A stretch of DNA of 57,427 nucleotides from an uncultured Acidimicrobiales bacterium (GTDB lineage: Bacteria; Actinomycetota; Acidimicrobiia; Acidimicrobiales; SHLQ01): the NCBI GenBank assembly GCA_938023735.1, contig CALJDK010000143.1, positions 1 through 57,427 of the forward strand. The letters are read 5' to 3'. Below, piece by piece: positions 36,964 through 46,192 of this stretch. The position numbers and the translations under genes are program-made. Position 1 is the stretch's first letter. Each line of letters opens with the position of its first letter. The notes under the pieces were generated by a model. It was given only the letters and a program-made list of their open reading frames with translations. It was not told where the DNA came from and did no database searches.

Positions 36964-37962
36964 TTACACCATTGCTGTTTGGTAGGCATCGGCCAGTAGG
37001 TGGACTGACTCGATTCGCCCTTCGCTGGTTAGGGCGTTGTGCGACACGATGAGTTCGTCGGCGTTGGCGTGCTCAGCGAAGTCGTCGAGCTGGGGCCGGA
37101 TGGTGTCGGGAGTTCCCACCGCCGTGTATTTCATCATCCCGATGATCTGTTGGCCCTGGGGCGACTCGATGAGGTGGTTGAGTTCATCGTCGGAGAATTC
37201 GTGTCCTCGGCGGGCCAAGAACCGGCCAACCCGCTGGCGCTTCACCTCGGCAAACAACACCTCGGCTTCCTCGTCGGTTTCAGCGATGACCACATTCACG
37301 GCGGCCAGAGCGTTCGGCTCGGCGAGTTGTTCGGATGGTTGAAACTTCTCGCGGTACAACGCCATCGCTTCCTGCAGATGCGTGGGTGCGAAGTGGGAGG
37401 CAAAGCCGTACTGCAGGCCAAAGGCAGCTGCGAGTTCGGCACCGAACAGTGACGAGCCAAGAATCGTGAGTGGCACATTGGTACCTGCGCCGGGCGTGGC
37501 GGTCACTCCCCCGACACTCGCTCCGGCAAGAAACGCCTGAAGCTCTCGCACGTCCTGCGGGAACTGCTGTGATGCCATTGGGTCGGCCCGCAGAGCACGG
37601 GTTGCCGCCTGATCGCTTCCCGGCGCTCGCCCCAATCCAAGCTCGATGCGGCCCGGATGAAGGCTGGCGAGTGTGCCGAACTGCTCGGCGATTGCGAGCG
37701 GAGAGTGGTTGGGCAACATGATGCCGCCCGACCCCAGCAGGATTCGTTCGGTTTGGGCGGCGACATGTGCGATGAGCACCGACGTGGCGGCGGAAGCGAT
37801 CGACGACATGTTGTGGTGCTCGGCGTACCAAATGCGCTTGTAACCGCGCTCGTCGGCGGCCTTCGCCATAGCGAGGCTGCCAGAGAGTGCATCGGCAACC
37901 GTCTCGTCGCTGCCGACGATCGCAAGGTCAAGGATCGAAAGAGGTACCTCAGGTGCACTCAT
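36964..37962 (-). CDS. LLM-class flavin-dependent oxidoreductase
   Basis: A 332-residue protein of the luciferase-like monooxygenase superfamily. Its pattern LSILDLAIVG, RIWYAEHHNM, GSGGIMLPNHSPL and GRIELGLGRAPGSD is that of the YhbW/MsnO8-like group. Such enzymes use reduced FMN and oxygen on unknown small substrates. The ATG at 37962 has GGAAA just upstream and starts at the conserved N-terminus; the longer frame adds 23 unsupported residues. It is a single gene ending at a long inverted repeat. Confidence 0.9.
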   Translation of the reverse strand: MSAPEVPLSILDLAIVGSDETVADALSGSLAMAKAADERGYKRIWYAEHHNMSSIASAATSVLIAHVAAQTERILLGSGGIMLPNHSPLAIAEQFGTLASLHPGRIELGLGRAPGSDQAATRALRADPMASQQFPQDVRELQAFLAGASVGGVTATPGAGTNVPLTILGSSLFGAELAAAFGLQYGFASHFAPTHLQEAMALYREKFQPSEQLAEPNALAAVNVVIAETDEEAEVLFAEVKRQRVGRFLARRGHEFSDDELNHLIESPQGQQIIGMMKYTAVGTPDTIRPQLDDFAEHANADELIVSHNALTSEGRIESVHLLADAYQTAMV

Positions 37963-38076
37963 AGTTTCCAGCGTAGATGCCAGCACCCAAGAACACCCGC
38001 TGACAGCAGTGTTAGTTGGGCCTCCGGCCAATCCGCGCGGCTTCCAGGCTCCAACCAGAACCCGTGCTGACGGGAT

Positions 38077-39546
38077 CTAGCTGGCGGACTTTTGGGCGAG
38101 GAGTTTGGCTACTGCGGCGCCGTCGGCTTGGCCTTTGGTGGCCTTCATGATCTGGCCGGTGAACATGCCCTGCATCTTCTTTTTCTCTTTGTCGTCACCG
38201 TCGCAGAACCGTTGCCACTCGTCGGGGTTCTCGGCGATGATGCCGTCGAGAATCGACTCGAGCTCGCCGCCGTCCATAGCTTCGAAACCCTTCGCCGACG
38301 CAATCGCTGCCGGATCGCCACCCGATGCCACCATCTCGGCCAGAACCTCTTTGGCCTGGGTTGAGCTGAGGTCGCCGCCGGTCTCCATGCGGATCATCGC
38401 CGCGAACGACGCAGCCGTGAGTTGACCATGGCCTTCGGACAGGTTGTTGATGAGATGCACCACCACCCGCTTTGCGTCGGCGCCAGCATCGATGGTTTCG
38501 AGCGCGAAACCATCCTGGCCCCGTTCGATAAGCAGGTTGATGTCGTCGTTGGATGCTCCCGACTTCTCCCCCAGCTGCGCGCGACGGGCACTTGGCATTG
38601 TGGGAAGCGATGCGTCGAGGCGAGTGATGTCGTCGTCGGTGACCACCAACGGCACAAGGTCGGGTTCGGGGAAGTAGCGGTAGTCCTCGGCGTCTTCTTT
38701 GGAGCGACCCGATCGGCTACGTCCGGCTTCTTCGTCCCAGTGCCGGGTTTCCTGTTTTGGGCGTTCACCGTTGTCGTACAGGTCGACGTGGCGGCGGGCT
38801 TCGAAGTTGATGGCCCGTTCGAGCGAGCGAAGTGAGTTGATGTTCTTTACTTCACAGCGCGTGCGGAGTTCGTCGCTTCCAATGGGTCGAACCGAAACGT
38901 TGGCGTCGACCCGCATCGAGCCCTCTTCCATCTTTGCGTCGCTCACGTCAACTGCGGTGACGATGGAGCGAAGCTCGGAAACATAAGCCCGGGCGTCGGC
39001 GGCCGAGCGGAGCTCGGGGTGGCTAACGATTTCGACCAACGGAACGCCAGCCCGGTTGTAGTCGGCCATCGAGTAGTCGGCACCGTGAATACGACCGTCG
39101 CCGCCCCCGTGGTTGAGCTTGCCGGCATCTTCCTCGATGTGGGCGCGCTCGATGCCGATTCGGGTGCCATCGGCGAGCGTGATGTGGCCTTCGGTGTTGG
39201 TTGGCAGGTCGTATTGGCTGACCTGATAATCCTTGGGCTGGTCGGGGTAGAAGTAGTTCTTTCGTGAGAACACCGACGAGTTGACATCGCAGTTCAACGC
39301 TCGGCCCAAACGCATTGCCGACTCGACCGCCCGATCGTTGAGCACCGGGAGGGAGCCAGGAAGACCCAGACAGGTCGGACACACGTTGGTGTTGGGTTCG
39401 TCGCCGAACGAGTTTGGGCAACCACAGAAAAGTTTGGTGGCGGTGTTGAGCTCAACGTGAACCTCAAGACCGATGACGATCTCCCAACCCTCGGGGAGGT
39501 CGGCGGCTACTGCGCCGGGAGTGGTGTTTGCTGTTTGTTCAGACAC
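38077..39546 (-). CDS. gatB: Aspartyl/glutamyl-tRNA amidotransferase subunit B
   Basis: A 489-residue subunit of the GatCAB complex, which converts Glu-tRNA(Gln) or Asp-tRNA(Asn) to the amide form. GatB binds the tRNA and activates the acyl group. WEIVIGLEVHVELNTATKLFCGC at the N-terminus, CPTCLGLPGSLPVLN and the C-terminal YqeY-like tail are typical. The start is GTG and overlaps the gatA stop by 8 bp, so the three gat genes form one coupled operon in the order C-A-B. Confidence 0.97.
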   Translation of the reverse strand: MSEQTANTTPGAVAADLPEGWEIVIGLEVHVELNTATKLFCGCPNSFGDEPNTNVCPTCLGLPGSLPVLNDRAVESAMRLGRALNCDVNSSVFSRKNYFYPDQPKDYQVSQYDLPTNTEGHITLADGTRIGIERAHIEEDAGKLNHGGGDGRIHGADYSMADYNRAGVPLVEIVSHPELRSAADARAYVSELRSIVTAVDVSDAKMEEGSMRVDANVSVRPIGSDELRTRCEVKNINSLRSLERAINFEARRHVDLYDNGERPKQETRHWDEEAGRSRSGRSKEDAEDYRYFPEPDLVPLVVTDDDITRLDASLPTMPSARRAQLGEKSGASNDDINLLIERGQDGFALETIDAGADAKRVVVHLINNLSEGHGQLTAASFAAMIRMETGGDLSSTQAKEVLAEMVASGGDPAAIASAKGFEAMDGGELESILDGIIAENPDEWQRFCDGDDKEKKKMQGMFTGQIMKATKGQADGAAVAKLLAQKSAS

Positions 39547-41002
39547 GTGCTGCCTCCTCGAGGACCGCTGCGGCCCGGAACATCGTTGCTTCGCCCATCA
39601 TCGGGGCCAGAACTTGCACGCCTACTGGCATGCCGTCGTCGCCAACCCCAAACGGCACCGACATGGCCGGTTGGCCGGTGAGGTTGCTGGGGATCGTGCA
39701 GACGTCGTTCACGTACATCGTCATCGGGTCGGCAGTCTTTGCGTCGAGTTCGAAGGCGGTGGTAGGCGACGTGGGCGAAAGCAGCAGGTCGAAGTTCTGG
39801 TAGTGCGCGTTGAACTCGTCAATCATGAGCGTGCGAACCTTTTGCGCCTGACCGTAGTAGGCGTCGTAGTAGCCCGAGGTCAGCGCATAGGTACCGAGCA
39901 TGATGCGACGCTTCACTTCTTCACCGAAACCTTCGGTACGACTGGCGGCGTTCATGGCCAACGCGTTGGGGCCATCGGAGCGAAGCCCGTAACGCACTCC
40001 GTCGTAGCGGGCGAGGTTGCTCGACGCCTCGGCCGGGGCGATGAGGTAGTAGGCGGGCAGACCGTGCACCGATGACGGAATCGAGACATGTTCGATGCTG
40101 GCGCCGGCGGCCTCGAGCGCAGCCGCTGCCGCTGCGGCCCGTGCCGCGACGTCGGGGGCAATACCTTCAACGCTTCCCAGCGACGGATCGCCGCTGAGTT
40201 CGCTGATGATTCCGATGCGGAGTCCGTCGACGCCCTTTCCGAGGGCTTCGGTGAGGTTGGGCATCGGCTCTGGAATAGAGGTTGAGTCTCGGGGGTCGTG
40301 GCCACCGATCACTTCGAGCACCAGCGCAGCGTCGGCCACGGTGGTGGTGAACGGACCGATCTGATCCAGAGACGAGGCGAATGCGATGAGGCCGTAGCGC
40401 GACACCATGCCGTAGGTGGGCTTCACGCCGACAACGCCACACAGCGATGCGGGCTGACGAATGGAGCCGCCGGTGTCGCTGCCGAGCGAAACGGGAACTG
40501 CGCCGGCTCCGACGGTGGCTGCGCTGCCGCCACTTGAGCCGCCCGGCACCTTGGTGATGTCGTGCGGGTTCTTGCTCGGCCCAAACGCCGAGTTCTCGGT
40601 AGAGCTACCCATGGCGAACTCGTCGAGGTTGGTTTTGCCGACCATGACGGCGCCGGCTGCGGCCAGCCGTTCGACCACCGTGGCGCTGTAGGGGGGCACC
40701 CAACCTTCCAGAATTTTCGATGAGCATGTGGTAGCCACGCCGGTGGTGCACATGTTGTCTTTGATGGCTACCGGCACACCGGCCAGTGGCCCTACAGTCT
40801 CGCCAGCGGCGATCTTCTGATCGATAGCGGCGGCGGCGGTTCGGGCATCGTCGGCAAGCACCAGGTTGTAGGCATTGAGCTCTCCCTCGCGGGCTTCAAC
40901 CGCGCCGATTGCAGCGTCGATGACGTCGGCAGCGCTTTGGCTTCCGTCGCGAACTCCGGCGGCGATGCTGGTGGCCGATGGGGTTTGGAACGATTCGGTC
41001 AC
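39539..41002 (-). CDS. gatA: Aspartyl/glutamyl-tRNA amidotransferase subunit A
   Basis: A 487-residue amidase-signature enzyme that supplies ammonia from glutamine to GatB. The Ser-cisSer-Lys triad is visible: Lys in VAIKDNMCT, the cis-Ser in GGSSGGSAA and the nucleophile Ser in SDTGGSIRQPAS. The GTG start overlaps the gatC TGA (GTGA). Confidence 0.97.
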   Translation of the reverse strand: MTESFQTPSATSIAAGVRDGSQSAADVIDAAIGAVEAREGELNAYNLVLADDARTAAAAIDQKIAAGETVGPLAGVPVAIKDNMCTTGVATTCSSKILEGWVPPYSATVVERLAAAGAVMVGKTNLDEFAMGSSTENSAFGPSKNPHDITKVPGGSSGGSAATVGAGAVPVSLGSDTGGSIRQPASLCGVVGVKPTYGMVSRYGLIAFASSLDQIGPFTTTVADAALVLEVIGGHDPRDSTSIPEPMPNLTEALGKGVDGLRIGIISELSGDPSLGSVEGIAPDVAARAAAAAAALEAAGASIEHVSIPSSVHGLPAYYLIAPAEASSNLARYDGVRYGLRSDGPNALAMNAASRTEGFGEEVKRRIMLGTYALTSGYYDAYYGQAQKVRTLMIDEFNAHYQNFDLLLSPTSPTTAFELDAKTADPMTMYVNDVCTIPSNLTGQPAMSVPFGVGDDGMPVGVQVLAPMMGEATMFRAAAVLEEAARV

Positions 41003-41328
41003 GAGTCCTCCCCCAATGCTGGCGGAGTCTTGAACCGGTTGTCTTCGATATCGGGAGCCTGCGCCAGAACAATGTCGCGGTCGAGGCTCGGCACGATCTC
41101 GTCAGGGCGGGTCACATTGGTGAGCCCGAACGGGTGATGCGTAGGGGCGAGATCTCCCAGGTCGAGAGCCGCAAGCTTCGCTGCGCTCTCGAGCACGGCG
41201 CCGAGCTGACCGGTGAAACGGTCGATTTCGGCATCGGAAAGGTCGAGAAGCGCAAGCTTTGCGACGTGGGCGACATCGTCGCGGCTCAGTGCGCCCGAAG
41301 GCGCAGCCGAGGATTCAGATTCAGACAT
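40999..41328 (-). CDS. gatC: Aspartyl/glutamyl-tRNA amidotransferase subunit C
   Basis: A ~109-residue small subunit that clamps GatA and GatB. The block LSRDDVAHVAKLALLDLSDAEIDRF and the C-terminal RPDEIVPSLDRDIVLAQAPD are diagnostic. The start was set at the ATG at 41328 (three codons later than another ATG); the longer open frame runs into the divergent SCP2-like gene region and lacks family similarity. Confidence 0.92.
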   Translation of the reverse strand: MSESESSAAPSGALSRDDVAHVAKLALLDLSDAEIDRFTGQLGAVLESAAKLAALDLGDLAPTHHPFGLTNVTRPDEIVPSLDRDIVLAQAPDIEDNRFKTPPALGEDS

Positions 41329-41377
41329 ATCTGGCATCGTATTCGCGCCAGCACCCACAACCGCTACCGTATTTACC

Positions 41378-41824
41378 ATGTCATCCTCGCAAGCCGACTC
41401 GTACCCGTTCCTGAGCCCCGAGTGGATCGAAGCAGCCCAGGGAATCCGGGACGAATATGCCGACCAGGTCGATCCACCGACCATGGAACTTCGGGCAAAT
41501 GTGTTGGTCACCGAGTCGCCGTTCGATGAGGCCGAGATCCAGGGCTACGTCGATACCTCATCGGGACAGATGGCCATCGAGCGGGGCCAACTCGACGACC
41601 CCGAAATCACCGTCACCCTCCCCTACGAGGTTGCGTACTCGCTGTTTGTCGAGCGCAACCCCGAAGCCGCTATGGAAGCGTTTCTACGGGGACGGATTTT
41701 GGTCGAAGGTGACGTGTCGAAGGTGCTGCAACTTCAGGTGCCCGATGGCGCCCGTGAAGACCCGTTGGCTCGAGAAGTTGCGAGCCGCATCGACGCCATC
41801 ACCCAACTCGAAGCCGACGAGTAG
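41378..41824 (+). CDS. SCP2 sterol-binding domain-like protein
   Basis: A 148-residue soluble protein with the pattern of actinobacterial SCP2-like lipid-carrier domains: VTLPYEVAYSLFVERNPEAAMEAFLRGRILVEGDVSKVL. The family binds lipids or acyl chains in a hydrophobic tunnel; the ligand here is unknown. The ATG at 41378 begins the conserved protein; the longer frame runs back into gatC. It diverges from gatCAB by 49 bp. Confidence 0.75.
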   Translation: MSSSQADSYPFLSPEWIEAAQGIRDEYADQVDPPTMELRANVLVTESPFDEAEIQGYVDTSSGQMAIERGQLDDPEITVTLPYEVAYSLFVERNPEAAMEAFLRGRILVEGDVSKVLQLQVPDGAREDPLAREVASRIDAITQLEADE

Positions 41825-41849
41825 ACGAGCAACGCTGCCATACCGGCAA

Positions 41850-42284
41850 TCACATCGGTCGGGCGCGGGTCTCGGAGTCGCACCGATGCCCTCCCAGTAG
41901 ACCCGACACGGTGGCCCGGTTAGCCGTGAGAGCGTGAAAAAAACGCTCGGCCAATGGGGTGAATGCATCGCCACTGAGCCGATACGACATCGAGCGCCAG
42001 CGTCGGGTGGCCCAAAGCGCGATGATGAACGCCTGGGGCCCGATCCACGCTCGGCCGTGGTCGTCGATCACCATCAGCTCGATCTCGTACCACCGAAGAT
42101 CGCCGTAGCGCTCTTTCACTTCGGGCTGGCTGCTGGCCAAAAACCGCAGCTCAACATCGGTTGACTGAACCGAGAGCCAATGCCGACACCGCCGACGCAG
42201 CTCGCACTGGTCGTCATAGACCACGTGGAGCCGTGCCGGCGGCCAGTCGTGCACCAGGCGCTCGGCCTCGGTGACGGATAGCAC
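41850..42284 (-). CDS. DCC/DUF393-like protein
   Basis: A 144-residue protein whose N-terminus (HVVYDDQCELRRRCRHWL) resembles the DCC family of predicted thiol-disulfide oxidoreductases, but with the cysteines spaced C-x5-C in place of the usual C-x2-C. A redox function is therefore doubtful. Central WIGPQAFIIALWA and RWRSMSYRLS are compatible with the family. The start is GTG, three bases after the stop of the small membrane protein gene upstream, so the two are probably co-transcribed. Confidence 0.6.
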   Translation of the reverse strand: MLSVTEAERLVHDWPPARLHVVYDDQCELRRRCRHWLSVQSTDVELRFLASSQPEVKERYGDLRWYEIELMVIDDHGRAWIGPQAFIIALWATRRWRSMSYRLSGDAFTPLAERFFHALTANRATVSGLLGGHRCDSETRARPM

Positions 42285-42286
42285 GT

Positions 42287-42496
42287 CTAGTAACCGGCGC
42301 CGGCGGCACTAGCTGGAGGCGGCGTGACGGTGACGGTGGGCATTGTCGGGGGCGCAACGTTGTAGTCGCCGCTGCGCTTGATCTTCCAGAACATCGCCAT
42401 GTTGATGAAGTGGATGATGCCGAGACTCACCAGCAGGTAGCCGAGACGTTCGACCAGCGATTCGGTGGCTTCAAGCGCAGATTCGACGGCGCCCAT
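42287..42496 (-). CDS. Small membrane protein, possibly 5'-frameshifted
   Basis: 69 residues in the readable frame, with one clear membrane span (LGYLLVSLGIIHFINMAMFW) and a Pro/Thr-rich tail. No family was recognised. Upstream of this ATG the same frame continues to encode a hydrophobic stretch (GIAAVGLTGVLAASLFK), but its only plausible start, MIKIVL at 42564, is one base out of frame. One extra base near 42545 would give a ~92-residue protein with two spans. The ATG used here has no ribosome binding site. Confidence 0.5.
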   Translation of the reverse strand: MGAVESALEATESLVERLGYLLVSLGIIHFINMAMFWKIKRSGDYNVAPPTMPTVTVTPPPASAAGAGY

Positions 42497-42588
42497 CTTG
42501 AACAGCGAAGCGGCAAGAACGCCGGTGAGGCCGACGGCTGCGATGCCAGGACTATTTTGATCATTCGCTCAACTTTGGCCGAACAGCC

Positions 42589-43185
42589 CTACTGGTGTTT
42601 ACCTATTTCCCAGCCTTTATCGGCTAGTAGCGGGTCGGTTATGGCTATTGCGTCGGGTTCGAGGACGGTGGCGATTGAGTCGTTCCAGCGGTTGAAGACA
42701 CCGAACATGCAGACCACGCCGAGGATTTCGACGATCTGCTCCTCGGTCCAGTGCGCCGCCAACTCCTGATAGATCTCGTCGGTTACCCCGTTCGGCACCG
42801 ATCCGGCAGCGAGCGCAAAGTCCAAGGCTGCCCTTTCGGCATCGTCGAACAGCGGGCTGGTTCGGTACTCGTTGATGGCCGCCATCTTCTCGTCGTCGAT
42901 GCCGTGGCGCGTGGCGCTGACCGTGGTGTGGGCCTTGCAGTACTGGCAGCCGGCAGCGGCACTGGCCATGTGACCGACCAGGCGTTTCAGCCCAAGGTCG
43001 ACCTGACTATCGGGAGCAAACACCGCCTTGTTGAACGCAACGGTGGCCTTGGCGATTGCCGGCACCCGCTGCATGGTGAGCAGACTCGTTGGCACGATGC
43101 CGAGGGTGCTCATGAAGTGGTTGAAGATCCCTTCGAGCTCGTCGTCGCCACTCGCATCGAGTGGCAAAGGTTCCATGCGGGCCAT
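42589..43185 (-). CDS. Carboxymuconolactone decarboxylase/AhpD-like protein
   Basis: A 198-residue helical protein of the AhpD/CMD superfamily with the redox motif CQYC (AAGCQYCKAHT), typical of peroxidase-related members. Such proteins act as alkylhydroperoxidases or as decarboxylases in aromatic catabolism. The CxxC favours a peroxidase-like role, perhaps dealing with oxidative by-products of the ring-cleaving operon. The ATG at 43185 follows the aldolase stop by 4 bases and has GAAAGG upstream. It is the last gene of the catabolic operon. Confidence 0.82.
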   Translation of the reverse strand: MARMEPLPLDASGDDELEGIFNHFMSTLGIVPTSLLTMQRVPAIAKATVAFNKAVFAPDSQVDLGLKRLVGHMASAAAGCQYCKAHTTVSATRHGIDDEKMAAINEYRTSPLFDDAERAALDFALAAGSVPNGVTDEIYQELAAHWTEEQIVEILGVVCMFGVFNRWNDSIATVLEPDAIAITDPLLADKGWEIGKHQ

Positions 43186-43189
43186 GGCG

Positions 43190-44212
43190 TCAGCCTTTCC
43201 GTTCGCGCACCAGGTCGAGCGCGACATCAACGATCATGTCTTCCTGTCCGCCAACCATTCGACGCTCGCCCAGCTCCATGAGGATGTCGCGGGTATCGAG
43301 GTCGTACTGCTCGGCGGCCGCCTCGGCGTGGCGCAGGAAGCTCGAGTACACGCCGGCGTAACCAAGGCTCAGGGTTTCGCGATCGACCCGCACGGGACGA
43401 TCTTGCAGCGGGCGCACCAAGTCTTCGGCGGCGTCCATGAGCGCCGCCACGTCCGAGCCGTGCTCCCAGCCTTCGAGGTTCGCCACCGCAATGAACGCCT
43501 CGATCGGGCAGTTGCCCGCACCGGCGCCCATTCCGGCAAGCGATGCATCGACCCGATAGCACCCTTCTTCGACCGCAACGACTGAGTTGGCTACACCGAA
43601 CGTGAGGTTGTGGTGGGCGTGAATGCCGATTTCGGTTTCGGGTTTCAACACGGCGCGGTACGCACGCATGCGGTCGCGCACATCACCCATCGTGAGACGA
43701 CCGCCGGAGTCGGTGATGTATACGCATTGCGCGCCGTAGCTCTCCATGAGGATCGCTTGCTGAGCCAACGGCTCGGGCTCGTTCATGTGCGACATCATCA
43801 GAAAGCCCGACACATCCATACCCAACTCGCGGGCCTTGTCGATGTGCTGTGCAGCAACATCGGCCTCGGTGCAGTGAGTCGCTACTCGTACCGATGTGGC
43901 GCCCAGGGAGTGCGCCTGCACCAGGTCGTCGATGGTGCCGATACCCGGAACGAGTAGCACGGTAAGGGCAGCGTTTTCGAGCACCGATGCGGCCTCCTCG
44001 ATCCACTCCCAGTCGGTATGGGCACCGAAGCCATAGTTGAACGACGAGCCACCAAGGCCATCGCCGTGGGTTACTTCGATGGCGTCGACCCCAGCGGCAT
44101 CGAGCGCCTTGGTGATTGCGCGCACATGCTCGATGCCATAGCGGTGCCGGATGGCGTGCATGCCATCGCGAAGGGTGACGTCCTGGATGTAAAGCTTCGG
44201 GTGTTCGCTCAT
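43190..44212 (-). CDS. 4-hydroxy-2-oxovalerate aldolase
   Basis: A 340-residue class II aldolase (DmpG/BphI/HsaF family) that splits 4-hydroxy-2-oxovalerate to pyruvate and acetaldehyde. [15 protein letters not shown] holds the catalytic Arg and metal Asp, and IGIHAHHNL holds the metal His pair. Its ATG overlaps the stop of the acetaldehyde dehydrogenase gene (ATGA), as expected for two subunits that form a channelling complex. Confidence 0.96.
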   Translation of the reverse strand: MSEHPKLYIQDVTLRDGMHAIRHRYGIEHVRAITKALDAAGVDAIEVTHGDGLGGSSFNYGFGAHTDWEWIEEAASVLENAALTVLLVPGIGTIDDLVQAHSLGATSVRVATHCTEADVAAQHIDKARELGMDVSGFLMMSHMNEPEPLAQQAILMESYGAQCVYITDSGGRLTMGDVRDRMRAYRAVLKPETEIGIHAHHNLTFGVANSVVAVEEGCYRVDASLAGMGAGAGNCPIEAFIAVANLEGWEHGSDVAALMDAAEDLVRPLQDRPVRVDRETLSLGYAGVYSSFLRHAEAAAEQYDLDTRDILMELGERRMVGGQEDMIVDVALDLVRERKG

Positions 44213-45129
44213 GCCTGCACCCGGGCATCGATCTGTTCGGCGGTTCGCAATGCTGCACTGGTCATGATGTCGAGGTTGCCTGCGTATGGCGGCAGGTAGT
44301 GGCCAGCGCCTTCCACCTCAAGGAACACCGATACTTTCCAGCCGGTGAACTTTCGGTCGAGTTGAGGAATACGGACCGGCTCGGACTCGGTGATTGGGTC
44401 GACCTGCACCTCCTGTTTCAGTCGGTAGCCGGGCACGTACTGCTGTACCCGCTCGACCATGGCGTGCACCGAATTCCGGATGTCGTCGGGTTCGCCGGTT
44501 TGGGTGAGACAGAACACGGTGTTGCGCATAATCAGCGGCGGGTCGGCGGGGTTGAGCACGATGATGGCCTTGCCCAGGCTGGCACCACCGACAACCTCCA
44601 ACGCCTTGGCCGTAGTTTCGGTGAACTCATCAATATTGGCCCGGGTTCCCGGCCCGGCGCTTATCGATGCAACCGAGCTGACGATCTCGCTGTATTCAAC
44701 AGGCGCAACCGCAGCGACGGCGGCCACCATCGGCACGGTCGCCTGACCGCCGCAGGTCACCATGTTGACGTTGGGCGCATCGAGATGTTCGTCCATATTC
44801 ACCACCGGCACCACATAGGGTCCAATAGCGGCCGGGGTGAGGTCGAGAATGCGCTTGCCGTGGTTGCGGAGCACCTCATCGTGGCGAAGGTGCGCCCCCG
44901 CCGAGGTGGCATCGAACACCAACTCGACCTCGGAGAATTCGTCGAGTTTTACCAGGCCATCGATGCCGTCAGCCGTAGTGGCCACACCGATTCGCTCGGC
45001 TCGGGCCAGGCCATCGGACTCCGGGTCGATACCACAGATAGCGATGACGTCAATGGTCTCCGAGGAGCGCATCGACTTGATGAGCAGATCGGTGCCGATG
45101 TTGCCCGATCCAATAATTGCGGTCTTCAT
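44209..45129 (-). CDS. Acetaldehyde dehydrogenase (acetylating)
   Basis: A 306-residue enzyme (DmpF/BphJ/MhpF family) that converts acetaldehyde, NAD and CoA to acetyl-CoA. The N-terminal [13 protein letters not shown] binds NAD and the catalytic cysteine is C126 in NMVTCGGQA. It is paired with the aldolase downstream and lies 27 bp after the hydratase gene. Confidence 0.96.
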   Translation of the reverse strand: MKTAIIGSGNIGTDLLIKSMRSSETIDVIAICGIDPESDGLARAERIGVATTADGIDGLVKLDEFSEVELVFDATSAGAHLRHDEVLRNHGKRILDLTPAAIGPYVVPVVNMDEHLDAPNVNMVTCGGQATVPMVAAVAAVAPVEYSEIVSSVASISAGPGTRANIDEFTETTAKALEVVGGASLGKAIIVLNPADPPLIMRNTVFCLTQTGEPDDIRNSVHAMVERVQQYVPGYRLKQEVQVDPITESEPVRIPQLDRKFTGWKVSVFLEVEGAGHYLPPYAGNLDIMTSAALRTAEQIDARVQA

Positions 45130-45156
45130 GATTCGGGTCTCCGAGTTGTGAACGGA

Positions 45157-45957
45157 TCAGCTGGGTGCTGGGTCGAGAACGGTCGTGACGGTACCGAGCG
45201 GTCCGAAATCACAGACCACGCTCTGCCCGGCAGCAATAGGTTTCATCGGGCCGAGAGCACCGGTCATCACCACGTCGCCAGCCTTCAGCGGGGTGCCGCG
45301 CTGGCTCATCTGGTCGGCGAGCCAGCGGGCCGCATGAAGCGGATGCCCAAGACACGCAGCGCCCTCGCCGGTGGAAACGGTTTCGCCATCGACATCCATC
45401 CGCATAGGGATGGTTCGTAGGTCGACATCGCTGAGCGACATCGGTCGGCCGCCAAGCACGTACAGGCCACAGCTGGCGTTGTCAGCCACGGTATCGACGA
45501 TGCGGATGTTCCAGTCTGCGATGCGGCTATCGACGATTTCGATCGACGGCAACGCATACGCCGTGGCGCGGATGATGTCGTTGAAGCTGTGAGCGCCCAG
45601 GTCGAGGTCGTGCTCGAGCACCAGTGCTACTTCGGCTTCGGCTCGTGGTTGCATGAGTCGACCGTGCTCGATGGGCACACCGTCGCCGTACTCCATATCG
45701 ACAAACAGGGTGCCAAAGTCAGGTTGGTCGACACCCACCTGCTCCATCACCGCCTTCGATGTGATGCCGATCTTGCGACCAGCAACCCGTCGCCCAGCAG
45801 CGATGTCGGCTTGGGTGTTGACGTCTTGAATGGCATAGCCAACATCGATGTCGGTATAGGTTCCGACGACATCCCGAACCGGGCCGCAGGTCTCCCCCGT
45901 TTCCGATGCCTGGCGAAGCTGCGCGGCAGCCTGTTCGATGAGTGCTTGATCGGCCAT
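45157..45957 (-). CDS. 2-keto-4-pentenoate (2-hydroxypenta-2,4-dienoate) hydratase
   Basis: A 266-residue member of the fumarylacetoacetase-fold hydratase/decarboxylase family. GRKIGITSKAVMEQVGVDQPDFG and AEVALVLEHDL match MhpD/DmpE hydratases, which add water to 2-hydroxypentadienoate to give 4-hydroxy-2-oxovalerate. The metal-binding Glu residues in RAEAEVALV and the EIVDSRI block are intact. It begins immediately after the tautomerase stop codon. Confidence 0.93.
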   Translation of the reverse strand: MADQALIEQAAAQLRQASETGETCGPVRDVVGTYTDIDVGYAIQDVNTQADIAAGRRVAGRKIGITSKAVMEQVGVDQPDFGTLFVDMEYGDGVPIEHGRLMQPRAEAEVALVLEHDLDLGAHSFNDIIRATAYALPSIEIVDSRIADWNIRIVDTVADNASCGLYVLGGRPMSLSDVDLRTIPMRMDVDGETVSTGEGAACLGHPLHAARWLADQMSQRGTPLKAGDVVMTGALGPMKPIAAGQSVVCDFGPLGTVTTVLDPAPS

Positions 45958-46191
45958 CTAGCCTGCGTCGCCTTCTGCCTCGGCCTTCTCGCGGGCCAGG
46001 CGTTCTTGTTTGTCTTTGAGAAGCTCGCCGCCGGCCATGAAGTCGGTGTTGGGGAACTCGTTGATCCACACCCGAACCGAAGCCCGGGGAGCGCCGACGT
46101 GTTCGACCATGGCATCAGTAATGGCGTCCATGAGCGCCTTCTTTGCCTCGGGTGAGCGCCCCTCGGCCATCTGAATATTTACCAACGGCAT
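45958..46191 (-). CDS. 4-oxalocrotonate tautomerase
   Basis: 77 residues, starting MPLVNIQMAEGRSPEAKK. The Pro after the initiator Met is the catalytic base of the family, and the EGR segment provides the substrate Arg. It interconverts 2-hydroxymuconate and 2-oxo-3-hexenedioate. The C-terminal ~15 charged residues go beyond the ~62-residue core. It starts one base after the decarboxylase stop. DmpH, DmpI and DmpE homologues in a row argue for the 4-oxalocrotonate branch of meta cleavage. Confidence 0.92.
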   Translation of the reverse strand: MPLVNIQMAEGRSPEAKKALMDAITDAMVEHVGAPRASVRVWINEFPNTDFMAGGELLKDKQERLAREKAEAEGDAG

Positions 46192-46192
46192 A

